This document shows, piece after piece, positions 11,619 through 23,228 of a DNA stretch of 64,000 nt. The stretch is from Quercus robur (taxonomy: Eukaryota; Streptophyta; Magnoliopsida; Fagales; Fagaceae). The position numbers and the translations under genes are program-made. The stretch lies in assembly GCF_932294415.1 (NCBI RefSeq), contig NC_065538.1, positions 11,352,330 to 11,416,329 of the forward strand, given 5' to 3'. Numbering within the stretch: position 1 is the first letter of the stretch; the number at the start of each line of letters is the position of its first letter. The notes beneath the pieces are model-generated. The model did no database searches and was not told where the DNA came from. It worked only from the letters and a program-made list of their open reading frames with translations.

Positions 11619-12716
11619 TACCCAATTTGACTTGTTCTGTAGTGACAATCTCTCCTTGTAATGCACGGCTCCCAGTAAGTGACTTTAATCACCAACTAGA
11701 GAAGGTTGTTGGCTGCAAAGTTTTTCAGTTCATCACACGATGAAGATCCAGAAGATGCTTGGTCACAAAACCCTACGGTGCACAAACATAGCAACTTCTT
11801 CACAAGAAAGATGAACTAGGGTAAAACTCTGTCTTCGGTTACAATTTACTTGAATAAACTTTGCTCAACACTTGTGCAACTTGTGTTCACTTAGATGGCC
11901 CACCGTGTGATTTTAAGGTCACCACTCCCGAGAATCCACTATTATCACAACAAGCGGTTACAAGTAAAGGAATCCCAATACCTTATACCAACTTACAGTT
12001 AAACCCTTACCCCAATACCCAATTGGACTTGTTCTGTAGTGACAATCTCTCTTTGTAATGCACGGCTCCCAGTACGTGACTAACCAATTGCGCGGATCCC
12101 AATACGCAACTTCAATCACTAGCTAGAGAAGGTTGTTGGCTGCAAAGTTCTTCAGTTCATCACACGATGAAGATCCAGAAGATGCTTGGTCACAAAACCC
12201 TACGGTGCACAAACACAGCAACTTCTTCACAAGAAATATGAACTAGGGCAAAACTCCGTCTCCGATCACAATTTGCTTGAAGTGGAACTTGTGTTCACTT
12301 TGACGGCCCTTAAAATAATCATTTTATATGTCTAGAGTTGTAAAAAAAGAAAGCTCAAACATACAATTACGGATTAGAGTCAAAATAGAATTGAAATTCT
12401 GTTTTTCATAAACCTCAATAGATACTCTATCTATTGAGTTGCTGTCGAGCCATATAGGACTAAACAGCTCTTCAAGCTCGATAGATGGCTAGTTGTTGAG
12501 ATAGCTGTCGAGCTTTAAGGACAAGCACTTTTTAGACTTGAATCTTGGACAGACTTGCATGGCTTTAACACTTGATCTTGAAACAAAGTTTCTTGAAATA
12601 TTAAACACATCATAGATCTGCCCAAATACAAGTAAAGTGCATTTTGTCAAAGGATTAGCCAATTACATAAAATAGTAACATATGTTCCTAACAAGTGAAT
12701 CACATATGTCCTAACA
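11619..12716 (-). mobile_element. 3' LTR, inner part (after the Helitron)
   Basis: It continues the LTR from host T at 11619. It has the rest of repeat copy 2 (11619-11902), copy 3 (11903-12309), a TATA-like box (12322-12328), a TCGA cluster (12418-12520), and the LTR end. On the minus strand the LTR begins TGTTAGGACATATGTGATTC at 12716, directly beside the polypurine tract. Confidence 0.85.
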
Positions 12717-12718
12717 AT

Positions 12719-12730
12719 CTCCCCCTTTGG
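12719..12730 (-). other. Polypurine tract
   Basis: On the minus strand CCAAAGGGGGAG lies two bases before the TGTTAG start of the 3' LTR. This is the expected plus-strand primer of an LTR element and confirms orientation. Confidence 0.85.
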
Positions 12731-13277
12731 CAATCCATGACAAAACCACAACAAACAAATGAACATATGAAAGAAGTCATAAATCACTCAACTCATATTC
12801 ACTTATTGAATACAATAAAATCTATCATAACACAAACTCTTGAAAAACTTTGCAAGAAGAGAGTCTATGGCAAGAAAGACTTTGACAACCTATATTTATG
12901 AAACACTTTAAACAAAACTCATCATGACATTTTTGTGTGAAACAGAAATAATAGATTGCATACATATAATAAAAAGCATGTGCATAAAAAGAGAAAAGAA
13001 ACAACACATGTAAGGGTAGGTGAAAGAAACATACATCAACATATAAAGAAAATAAGTACAATGTATGTCAATAATGGTCACAAGACCCATGTACAAGATG
13101 AATGTATCTTAAATAGAAAGAAAAGAAAAAGATACATGTAATCCTCACTACATCCCTCAAAATATCAACACTCCCCCTAACAAAATGATCATATACTAAC
13201 TCTCTCTCTAAGTATGACTACTCTCATATACCAAAACTACTTTCCCTTTTTGTCATGAATGACAAAGGGTAAGAGAG
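12731..13277. other. Non-coding internal region of the Copia-type element
   Basis: Lies between the extra frame and the polypurine tract. AT-rich; the short open frames here have no recognisable homology. Confidence 0.5.
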
Positions 13278-14446
13278 TCAAGTAGACATCTTATCTGCAC
13301 TGGAAGAGTTAGCATCTCCATCATCATCACCCTCAGAAGTAGTAGCATCATCATCATTATCCTCAGCATCAGAAGCCTCTAGAGTATGTGGAGGAGAATC
13401 AATGAAGCCACCCATGACCACCTATTGTCGAGCAATACGGCCAACACGGATGTTCACCTGATACAACTCAGTAGAGAGTGTAACAAGGTGAGCATCCTTG
13501 CGCTGAAGGTGCCCCATGATATCTCTGAGAGTCACATCGCTCATAAAAGAGGAGGAGTGGATGTGGATGGAGCAGAGGGAGTGGGAGGAGCTGCCGTACC
13601 GGACCGCCTTGATCGAAACTGCGCCTCACTCCGTTTAATGGTAGCGTAGTCAATGACACACATGACAGAGAAGTGGTCAGAAGAGGGAAAAGGAATAGAA
13701 AAATGACATAAAATCTGCATGATAGCTGAAGAGAAAATGAGCTTATCACAGGAAGTCATATCCTTATACATATCTATAATAGAAAGAATAAAATGTGAAG
13801 GAATATCTATAGTGAGATGCTCTAACAAGGAAAGCAAAAATCGACCATGAGGCTTTGTGATAGAGTTATAATAAGATAGTGGGTGCAAAACAAAAGTCAT
13901 CACCATGTTCATGAATCTAGGACCTTTAGCAAAGGTCGAACATGGTGTAAACTAACGATCACCTCAATCCGCGGGACGCTCATAGAAAGTGGAAATCATC
14001 TCGTCTTTGGACACAGTCATTAGACGCTCACAACCAGGGTAGTCAGGATGCTCTACCTTCGGGACACGGAGCACATTGGATACCAACTCCGATGTGACAA
14101 CTATGCGCATACCTCGAACGCAAGTATAAAAGAGAGGTACTGAGGAATCAATTCCATGCATGTTGGAGTAAAATTCATGGATTAGCACGGAAGGACATGT
14201 GACCGAGATGTCACACAGTGACTCCCAACCTCGAATGTGAATGACATCGGGTAGGTCAATGTCGGCGAAATTTGACAAAATGACTCGGCGTTTCGAATGA
14301 ATACCTTGTCAAGAAAGGTTCTCCAAGAAGTCCTTTCGGGTATCCTCATCACAGAACCGAATAAAAGAGGGGGTAGGATCAGAAGAAAACAATGCCTCGG
14401 AACGAAGAGGGTTCTGGGATGGAGCAGATTTACGTTTCAGTGTCAT
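13278..14446 (-). pseudogene. Extra frame of the element: plant transposon-protein-like
   Basis: Read on the minus strand from MTLKRKSAPSQNPLR to a TGA at 13278, this is one ~390-codon gene, broken by at least four nonsense codons and one frameshift near 13545. It contains RGWESLCDISVTCPSV, then EFYSNMHG, then VRGMRIVV and VEHPDYPGCERL. This layout recalls the 'putative plant transposon protein' family, whose function is unknown. A hydrophobic middle (FVLHPLSYYNS) is followed by an Asp/Glu/Ser-rich tail. Several stops look like CGA to TGA or TGG to TGA changes, as after cytosine methylation. It sits between gag and the 3' LTR, where pol is absent. An upstream start 18 codons earlier (14500) is also open. 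Confidence 0.6.
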
Positions 14447-14885
14447 TGACGCACTAACATAAACAAGAGAGAGAGAGAGAGGGGGGGAAGGAAGAGACAA
14501 TTAGAAAAGCTCCAAACAGTTCAAATATACAAAAATATATTGAATGTAAGGTACGTATGCATGAAAATGCATGAGCATGTGATGTGTAAAGTAAAAAGCA
14601 TCATGGGCTCAGCCCAATCCAAACCTACCAGCACACAATCAGTTTGACATATATAGCACACATCTAAATGCATGAAAATATAGTTATAATGCATATGTGA
14701 TGCAATGCTTAAGGTTCAAAGATCATTTAAACAAAAACCCATCCCAAAACTTTAATAAACACTCAACAATTTTGAAAACTCCAAAATTTTTCAAAAACCC
14801 CCAAAACCTAGGTCTAAATGCATGAAATGCATGAATAATGAGAGAAAAAGAGAAGAGAGTGTATGGGAGGTGAATAGGCACAGAT

Positions 14886-15200
14886 AGATCGAGAGAGATC
14901 GAGAAAATGAGGATCAGATTGTGCTGAGACCTATTTATAGGTGTTTAGTAATTCTCAACAGATCGAGGTGTCGAGAGGTATCGAGGAAAGTGTCGAGATT
15001 TAAAAGCTTCGATAGATTCAGCTATCAAGAGTTATCCATGCAGGTGTCCATAGCAACCAAAGCTTGATGGATCGAGCAGCTATCGAGGGGACAGGAGATT
15101 TCTCGATCGATCCACCTAGCTATCGAGAGGTGTCTAGATTGCGATAACAATCAACTAAAGAGCTCAACAGATGGGCTAGGTATTGAGAGGTATTGAGGAG
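14886..15200 (-). promoter_or_regulatory. TCGA-rich cluster and TATA box before the extra frame
   Basis: On the minus strand CTATAAATAG (14931-14940) follows a ~250-base stretch rich in ATCGAG, TCGATCGATCC and TGTCGAG motifs. A pyrimidine-rich, AUG-poor leader of about 430 bases then leads to the extra frame. The same order, TCGA cluster then TATA box, is seen in the LTR promoters of this element (20159-20350; 12322-12520) and of the element at 1344-2148. Promoter activity is inferred. Confidence 0.55.
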
Positions 15201-16288
15201 GTGTCAAGATTGCTTAAAAATAGTTTTTCAAGAAGGGAAAAGCATAGATATGAATGAAATCAAACACGCAACTCAACCAAGGATCCAAACAACATTTTAA
15301 CCTCTTAAAAACATCTCTCAACAATAAAAATGTTAAGCACATAGATCCCAAAACACACACACACTAAACAAGTCTAACCAATTTTATATTTCAAAAACAA
15401 ATTAAGACAGTTTAATGAGCATACATTAACACATATAAAACCTTGTGATCACCAAATCACATTGTACCTGCATATGTATCAAGAGTAACAAAGAGTATTG
15501 CGTGTTGTGTGTGAAAAATATCGCAAGATTGCATAAGTGTATACATGTTATGATGATTTAAGATATGAGAGAATCACTTTAACTCACACACAATCATAAC
15601 TGTTTGATAGGGACTATTACTTTCGAGGTACATCCTATAACCACTACATTTCCTAGAATACACGCTTGCAATCATATATAAAGCATTTTGTTCTTTTTGC
15701 TTTTTATTTTTCTTTGCATATTTTTCTTTTTAAGCAAATCATTTATGGACATATAAGAGATAGAAAAGAAATACCCAATTATGTTAAGCATTTGACATTC
15801 CAATTTTGCTATGTCGAAGCACATAAATGTCATTCATAATTGACGGGCAACAGTGGTGAGATGGTTATTTATGCCTTTCTCTTAGGATTTTCTAGTCCTT
15901 CTTGTCAAAAAGAGTGACACGAGTGTTAAGTATAAGAGATCAGTTAATCTTACTCATCACAAACACGAGCCACAAAGCTCACTTACTTAGTTGTGCATAG
16001 AGATGCTCATCTAAGCTACAAAAGATACAAAATTTAGAAAACTTTGTTTTAATAGCCATCCAATGTACACAAGTACCAATGTACACAAAACACATTGTTT
16101 TCGTATTTTTCTGATTTTTCAATTTTTTTTAATTTTTATATGAAAAATAAAATAAACAAAACTGAAAACAAACAAAAACATGTTAATCAAAGCAAAGCAT
16201 AAAAACTAGACTGACTCAAAACATGAAAGCAAAACACATAAGTAATGCAAACAAAAACAAGAAGGGAAAGAGAGAAGAAGTGACAGAA
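15201..16288. other. Non-coding internal region between gag and extra frame
   Basis: AT-rich with long A/T runs. No integrase, reverse transcriptase or RNase H motif was seen where pol would lie. Confidence 0.55.
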
Positions 16289-19200
16289 TCACTTGGAGCC
16301 CTTTTCCTTCTACACATTGGAGGAACCTTTCCTTTGATTAAACCCTTGAACTGGCGGTGAGGGGGAAGAATTGAAATCGTTTAAGTTCGAAAGGAGCATG
16401 AGGGCTTTGAGAAGATCTCCAAGGGGAGCAAATAAGGATGGAAACTGATTCTGGTTTCCCGATGCGATCATGTCGTTACTCTATTGAGTGGCTAGCCACT
16501 TATAGTAATTGGGTTGAGTATGATCGGCTGCTCCACAGTGATAACAGAGATGCTGCTTCTTCTGTTTAGGCTTTTGAGAGTTAGCCTTCTTAACCTTAGG
16601 GTTTTTAACTTCCTTCTTATCTTATTTAGGGGTGCTCCAAAGATAGATTTATCCTTGTCTATGTTCTCACTAGCTACATCAGTTTTAACATTAGTGTTCT
16701 CAATTTCAACATTATTACTAGGAGGAACAAAAACAGTAGTACTAGAAGAAGCAATATTAGAAGGAGAGAAATCATACCCTAAATCGGTTCGATCTGAAGC
16801 AGATTTCTAAAGACTGAGCATTTTATCGAGCTTAGCTCTTGAAGTCCTTTCCAGTTGAGCTCTGACTTGGAACAGTTCTCCCTTAAGCTTCTTGATCTTC
16901 TCAACCAAGAAGTTATTCTCAAACCTCAGTGTTCCAATATTCTGATTGGATTCATCAAACTTTGTGGAAAGCTCTTCACGCTCAAGCTCCACATCACTAA
17001 GCTTCTTGGTGGTCAACCTATACAACTTCTCATGCTTTTCTAAGACCTTGTACAACTTTGCATAGGCTCTGTAAATGTCATCTTGTTCATCCACTTTCTC
17101 AAACTTGGACTTCACCAATTCTTCTTCTTCATCCACATCTTCAATAATCCCTTTAGTAGGATTGACAGTAGCAGTGAAGGCATTCAGGATTCCATCATCC
17201 TTATTGTCGGAATCATCCTTAAGCTTAGTGTCGCTCAAGGTAGCAGCAAGTGCCTTGCTTTTCCCAATGCTCTTCAGATATGTAGGACACTCTTGTTTCA
17301 TATGTCCAAAGCCTTAACACCCGAAGCACTTCGGTTCTATGGGAATAGTGTACTGATCGCTATCCCTACTATCCTTCTTCCTTTTATCTTGGCTCTTGAA
17401 CTAAGAAGAACTAGATTGCCTACGATCCTTGTCGAAGCCTTTTCCATTGGCATTCTTCATGAACTTCTTGAATTGCCTGGTGATGTAGGACTTCATCTTA
17501 GAATCTTCATTATCTGAAGACTCATCCGTGTCACTACTCTTGGCCTTCAAAGCCATGCTCTTGCTTTTACCTGACTTACATATCCTCGTTAACCCTAGCT
17601 TGTAGGTCTGCAGATTACCAACCAGCTCTGTCAAAGGGATTTTGCCAATATCCTTTGATTCTTCGATTCCCGTAATCTTGGCATGGAATCTCTCGGGTAG
17701 AGATCTGAGCACCTTTCTCACAATCTTGGGTTCAAGAATGGTTTCCCCAAGATTGAAAGCTAAGTTCACTATGTCCTTGAGCTTGGCATAGAACTCATTG
17801 AATGACTTATCCTCCTCCATCTTTATCTCTTCGAAGCTAGTAGTGAGCTTTTGAAGTTTTGAGTCCTTGACAGCCTTTGTTCCTTCATAGGTTGTTTAAA
17901 GGATGGTTCATGCTTCCTTAGCAATTTCAGTGGAGGATATCTTCTTGAACTCCTCATTGGTGACCGCACTGAATAAAGCATTCAACGCTCTGCTGTTGAA
18001 ATTTGCCGCCTTGATCTTGGCTTGCTTGCTCACTCCTAAGTGCAGGAGATCGTAGCAATATAATTCTCGGAGTACCGAGGTCGAACCACAAGGAGCAAGA
18101 TAGATTCAAAGACAATATAATTAAACAAAAATTTGGGTAAAGAAGAAAAATACTTTTGCTTGGTAATTGTTAACAAGAATAATAATAAAAATTTATTTAA
18201 ATCAATAATGTAAATATCAGGTAATCAAGGTGTTTCCCTATATCGATATGAAATTCTTTGTGATCTAAGAAATTATATATTTCATAATTGATTATTCTTA
18301 TACAATTAAACACTTATGATTCGGTTGAACTGAGACAATTCAAGAACGCATGATAACTTCAATTAATAATGCGGTTAGAATAGTTTTCAAAAAAACTCAT
18401 TCACTTTAAAACGTGATTTCTATTTAAAACTATTACAAATTCATCTAAACAATAAGAAAAACATGATTGAACTTATTGAAAGCATGGAAGAACTAATACA
18501 TCAAAAGAAATCTAATTGAACAATCAAATATGTTGTTGATAAAATCCTAAAAAGAATCACATTGAATATTCATACCGTATAGAAGAAACATAACCCCTAA
18601 CCCTAGCAAAGAGTTTAGGCTATCATTAGAGAAAGAAAAAATACAAGGTTTTCTCTGCCAAAATTCGTTCTACCAGCCTCCTTTCAAAACCGTAATGTCT
18701 AAGTGTCCAAAGAAAATAAAACTTTTACTATTTTAATTTCCGTCCAGGTTTACAGCAGTAAGTTGTGAGTTAATTTCGGCCTTCAAAAATTGAGAATTTC
18801 CAAAAACTCAAAACTGAAAAGTTGTAGATATTTAAGTCATGGTTCCAACCCATCTAGCCTTGTGTCAATTGGATTTTTGAGGAGAGAGATACGCCCAAAA
18901 TACTGGTCAGTACTCAAATCAGATTTTTCATTTTTAGATTCTGCCTCTTTGATTTCTTTCCTTATTTGAACATTCCAATCATGGTAGACAATCCAAGCAC
19001 TCCAGCTGCACCTCCTTATACATTTAAGCATGGTTCTTTAGCTCCACTTTAATTTGAGTTTGGCCTCTATTCTCTCAAAAATTCCTATAAACTCATCTTT
19101 CTCACATGATTTCTTGAAAGTAAAAAATTACACACAATGAATAGCATCTTATTCAAGAAATTATGTAACGATAAATAATAGAGACTAATGCAAATCATAA

Positions 19201-19455
19201 CTTAATTATACAAATTAAGCATAATAATAAGGAGATAACGCCCACATAAATATATAACAAGTATACACTTTAAGGCGTTATCATGGCTTCATGCCAATCG
19301 GCCAACACTTCCTTTGGCTTGGTCTAGCTAATCTCTACAGCTTGCCACACCTTCTTATCTAAAGATTGTAAGAAAGCTCTCATGCGTACTTTCCAATATG
19401 CATAGTTGGTACTATAAAATAAAGGAAGTATAATGAGAGACTGTCCTTTATCCAT
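16289..19455 (-). pseudogene. gag: Copia-type gag, broken and interrupted
   Basis: The minus-strand frame starts at MDKGQSLIILPLFY, then NYAYWKVRMRAFL, the usual Gag opening of SIRE-like Copia elements. A capsid-like part follows (ALNALFSAVTNEEF; VLRSLPERFHAKITGIEESK; LTELVGNLQTYKL). Next come a CCHC knuckle (CFGC-stop-GFGHMKQEC, one codon now a stop), a coiled coil (about 16820-17100), and a second knuckle, CYHCGAADHTQPNYY, whose last Cys is Tyr. At least six nonsense codons (several from Trp or Gln codons) and a frameshift near 16630 disable it. A solo LTR splits it at 18023-19283. Gag would form the particle shell; pol does not follow. This copy cannot make protein. Confidence 0.85.
18023..19283. 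mobile_element. Solo LTR nested in gag, TSD TGGCT
   Basis: A 1261-bp TG...CA unit lies between direct repeats TGGCT at 18018-18022 and 19284-19288. Removing it with one repeat restores the gag frame across the site (DWHEA-KIKAA). The ends read TGCTTGCTCACTCC on the plus strand and TGATAACGCCTTAAAG on the minus strand. No internal region remains, so it arose by LTR-LTR recombination. The superfamily cannot be told from the LTR alone. Confidence 0.85.
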
Positions 19456-19514
19456 GACAAACAAGGGTTAATGGATTACACAATAAAGATTAAAACCTAA
19501 TCAGAGTGTGCTTA

Positions 19515-19525
19515 CTCTGATACCA
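19515..19525 (-). other. Primer-binding site (initiator tRNA-Met)
   Basis: On the minus strand TGGTATCAGAG lies two bases inside the 5' LTR, an exact match to the plant initiator tRNA-Met 3' end complement. Confidence 0.9.
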
Positions 19526-19527
19526 CT

Positions 19528-20551
19528 TGATAGGCCAAAAACATATTGATCCCTTGTGATGAATTAATTGATTAATTAGCCGAGTTTATTAATTAATCAA
19601 ATTAATATGCAAACGCGTGGTAGCACAAACAAATCACCAATTAAACTAAGTATGCAGCGGAAAATAAATTGACACAGTGATTTGTTTACAAATGGGGAAA
19701 ACCAACACGGCAAAAATCGCATCGGGTGATTTTAAGGTCACCACTCCTGAGAATCCACTATTATCACAACAAGCGGTTACAAGTAAAGGAATCCCAGTAC
19801 CTTATACCAACCTACAGTTGAACCCTTACCCCAATACCCAATTGGACTTGTTCTGTAGTAACAATCTCTCATTGTAATGCACGGCTCCCAATACGTGACT
19901 AACCAATTGCACGGATCCCAGTACGCGACTTTAATCACCAACTTGAGAAGGTTGTTGGTGCAAAGTTCTTCAGTTCATCACACAATGAAGATTTAGAAGA
20001 TGCTTGGTCACAAAACCCTATAGTGCACAAACACAGCAACTTCTTCACAAGAAAGATGAACTAGGGAAAAAGTTTGTCTCCAGTCACAATTTGCTTGAAA
20101 AAATTTTGTTCAACACTTGTGCAACTTGTGTTCACTTTGACGGCCCTTAAAAAAATCATTTTATATGTCTAGGGTTGTGAGAAAAGAAAGCTCAAACATT
20201 CAATCACGGATTAGAGTCAAAACAGAACTGAAATTCTATTTTTCATAAACCTCGACAGATACCCTATCTGTCGAGCTGCTGTCGAGCCACGGGGCTGAAC
20301 AGCTCTTCAAGCTCGATAGATGGCTAGCTGTCGAGCTAGCTGTTGAGCTTTAATGACAGACACTTTTCAGACTTGAATCTTGGACAGACTTGCATGGCTT
20401 TAACACTTGATCTTGAAATAAAGTTTCTTGAAGTATTAAACACATCCTAGATCTACCCAAATACAAGTAAAGTGCATTTTGTCAAAGGATTAGTCAATTA
20501 CATAAAATAGTAACATATGTTCCTAACAAGTGAATCACATATGTCCTAACA
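19528..20551 (-). mobile_element. 5' LTR of the 15.8-kb Copia-type element
   Basis: 1024 bp, TGTTAGGACATATG... to ...GGCCTATCA on the minus strand. It has a TCGA cluster (20250-20350), a TATA-like ATATAAAATG box (about 20159-20165) and one copy of the ~420-bp unit (19722-20146). The flanking ATAAG matches the far end at 4742. Confidence 0.9.
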
Positions 20552-20586
20552 ATAAGCAAATTTGTTCTATTTATCATCTAAATAAG

Positions 20587-20711
20587 TAAATATGATGTAG
20601 GAAGAGAAATAGAAGATCAAACAAAAAGATCTTGAAGAAAATAATTGTATTGATGAAGAGAAAGTCATTCTCAAACAGTTTATTCGAGCAAAATTGATCC
20701 CTAGTTTCTAA
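20587..20711 (+). pseudogene. 3' exon fragment, paralogue of the gene at 51217-53634
   Basis: It matches the last ~40 codons of exon 2 of the small membrane-protein gene (IDEEK...ILKQ.IRA...PS, then stop) with substitutions and an early stop. The similarity goes on through the 3' flank to about 21215, with a shared TAATAACAATAAGCTCTC run. The Copia-type element inserted just upstream, at 20552. No exon 1 is seen. It is a relic of a duplicated segment. Confidence 0.75.
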
Positions 20712-21374
20712 TTATTAATACTATGAATGAATATTTTCCTTCATTTTTACATGAAGCTTAATTTATTCTATATTCAAATATCAACAAGTTTCCCAATCGT
20801 CTGCCTAAAAATATGTGAAAAAACTTCATCTAATTTCATCAAAGTTCTTTACATCATTGTTGTTCAATGCAAGAAAAATGTTGGTGTGTGTTAGTAAAAG
20901 ATAGCGTCGACTAGTTACCTCCATGTTCTGCTAATTGAAGAGTAGATGACCCATTTATCTTTTTCATGTAACAAAATTTTCATCATTAAAGATCACTCAG
21001 ATTTTCTGTTCTAGGTAAAGACTAAAGGGGTGTGGAACCTCAATTTTGCCCAGCCCAAATGGGGCAAATCACTCAGGTTGGCGGCTAAATGAGCTATCAG
21101 CCCTTAGCTAAAAGATAACAACAACAAATGATAATAACAATAAGCTCTCCTCATTGCATTCAACGACCTTAGGATACAATTTTTGACGTTTACTTTTATC
21201 AAATGGGAAGTAGCCCAACATTGAAGGTTCGACCCTGATGCTAAGCCCCTATTGAACCAAGCCCCGGATTAAGGTTTCAAGTCACCTAGAAATTTACCCT
21301 CACACATATTCTTTTGTGAACATTATATTTTGTTCTTGGTGCTTGTAACCATTGATTTCAATGAACCATATCAT

Positions 21375-21896
21375 TAGGGATGTGCATCCAACCCACCAAC
21401 TTGATGAAACTAACCCAATCTGATGCCTTGGGTTGGTTTCTTGAGTTGGTGCAAAGGGTTGAAATTTTATTTTGAGCCTAGGTTAGGGTAGGATTTAGGT
21501 TATAAGGTTTTTATTTTTTATTTTTTTTCATCCATATGACCTAACTCAATCCACATTATATATAAATTTATTTCATCACCTTATTTTAATTTGTTTAGTT
21601 TGATTACTTTAGCATTTTGAGAATTAGTTTTAATAAATTAAAAATTTTGGAATATAATTTAGATATTGATGTGAATTGTAATAATTTATTGAAAAAAGAG
21701 TGTTTAAATAGTTGATGAAAGTCCAATTTTTATAAGAGATAAAATGTATAAGGATAATTCACTGACCCCTAACCCAACCTAACCCAACCCTCAGGTTGAG
21801 TTTTCTACACATGTGATGGGTTGGAAATTTCTTATCCCTACCTTATCAAGTTGGATTTTGAAAAAAAAAATCTAACTTTATTCTGACACACCCCTA
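21375..21896. mobile_element. hAT-type MITE, TSD CATATCAT
   Basis: The ends TAGGGATGTGC and CACACCCCTA are inverted repeats. The 8-bp direct repeat CATATCAT flanks the 522-bp body at 21367-21374 and 21897-21904. Telomere-like AACCCAACCT runs inside are part of the element. No coding capacity. Confidence 0.85.
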
Positions 21897-22100
21897 CATA
21901 TCATAATAATTCAAACTTGTAAGCCATTTCTACTCACCAATTCTCCAGGCTTCACAAATGTCTAACAACATCCACATAAAACCAAATAATAATAGTAATA
22001 AAATACCATGTTTTTAATTTTTAATTTAAAATCAGTGATTCAATAACCATTTCGTATTGATTAGGGAAACGAAATACTCAAGTATTAATTACTTAATTAG

Positions 22101-22262
22101 TTTTTTGAGAAAGAGTTTCAACCTATAGCGTTCGCTCTTGATGATATCTCTTTATCATCAGACCAAGACACCAATCGGTTTTTAGTATAGGCGGGGATTG
22201 AACTCCAGATTTCTTATTTAACCATAAAAAATTTTAGCAGTTAAGCTAGCTGGAACCCACCT
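22101..22262 (-). mobile_element. tRNA-derived SINE-like element
   Basis: On the minus strand an A-box-like TAGCTTAACTGC and a B-box GTTCAATCC lie ~45 bases apart, as in RNA polymerase III promoters. A conserved body (CCGATTGGTGTCTTGGTC) and a short A-rich end follow. A second copy lies at 36331-36485 on the plus strand. The target duplication is unclear, although both flanks hold AAGTATTA. Confidence 0.65.
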
Positions 22263-22615
22263 TAAGTATTAGTTTACATCAATTAATAACAATTATTAAG
22301 AGTCTAAAAAATGGAAACCCTTACATGTTCACACCATCGTAATTCTTTTTGAGAAGACCTAATTGATTTAACTAAATGTATACTTTGACCCACTTAATCT
22401 AACCTTTGAAAAGACATGCATAGAGTTTGAAAACATCACCAGAAAACACACGAGAGAATAAAATATTGCATATATACACTTAGCAATCGCCTGAGGTGGA
22501 AGATATATTAAGTCAAAAAGCGAAAGTTTAGGGAAACAAAAAAATTGATATCTGTTTATATGACAAATTGTTAATAATAGATAAAAAAAAATACAATGTT
22601 AGTTATAGGACTAAG

Positions 22616-22890
22616 GGTTTGTTTCAATAGAACTTATTTTGCTGAAATTAAAAATTGAAAACTGAAAACACTATATGAAATATTTTTTAAATGTGTAAAT
22701 AGTGCTGTGGGACCTATTTTTAATGAAAAAGTTTCTGAAAAGTGTAATTTGTGGGACCTTTGAACAATGCATGAGAACACTGTTTATAGTTGACTTGTCA
22801 ACAATTGCAGGCTGAACAAAAAAAAAGAAGCAAATTGCGCTACAGTGCAAACTTGGACGTCGGATAATCTCTATCCAAACATATACTAAA
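22616..22890. mobile_element. MITE, GTTTG-GATAGA type
   Basis: The left GTTTGTTTCAATAGA and right TCTATCCAAACA ends are imperfect inverted repeats flanked by ACTAA. The body (GGGACC, GAAAAAGTTTCTGAAAAGTG) is related in inverse orientation to the element at 56795-57048. Confidence 0.5.
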
Positions 22891-23228
22891 TGAAAACAAA
22901 TAAAAAATTTTCATTTCAACTAAGATTAGAAATGGGGTCAAATTTTGTGTGTACGTACCCTTTTATTTTCTATTTTTCTTATGCCTGAATTTGTGTGTAC
23001 GTACCTTAAGAGAAAAAAAAAAGTAAAATTTGTCTAGAAAGTACCTCAGATAGTAAGTAGACCTACCTACTTGGCATAAGTAAATAAAGAGAAGCAAAAG
23101 TGACATAAAAAATAAATAAAAAACGCGTGTGGCTGAAACCGAGAAAAGTCAGAAAACGAAGATATGATTAAAATTTTCAAACTAAAAGATAATACAAAAT
23201 GAAGCAGTGGCCAAAGAAGAAAACATAT

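Larger units (their letters stand above)
4941..12309 (-). repeat. Triplicated ~400-bp unit of the 3' LTR
   Basis: Copy 1 is 4941-5358. Copy 2 is 5359-5471 plus 11619-11902 (397 bases once the Helitron is removed). Copy 3 is 11903-12309. Each runs from CCGGGTGATTTTAAG (or a variant) to TTGACGGCCCA. The 5' LTR has one copy, 19722-20146. Copy 2 lacks ~20 bases around its GCGCGGATCC stretch. Confidence 0.85.
4742..20556 (-). mobile_element. Complete non-autonomous Copia-type element with TSD ATAAG
   Basis: A minus-strand LTR element at 4747-20551 is flanked by the direct repeat ATAAG at 4742-4746 and 20552-20556. From its 5' end it holds a 1024-bp 5' LTR, a tRNA-Met primer-binding site, a decayed gag, a ~2-kb non-coding stretch, an extra gene-like frame, a polypurine tract, and a 3' LTR. 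The 3' LTR is expanded by tandem repeats and split by a Helitron. No pol domain is seen, so mobilisation would have needed proteins from another element. Nested insertions are a solo LTR (18023-19283) and the Helitron (5472-11618). The many nonsense codons say the copy is old and immobile. Confidence 0.85.

Noticed and set aside
21780..21800. Telomere-like AACCCAACCT repeats
   Set aside because: Only a few imperfect copies, inside a hAT-type MITE with clear borders.
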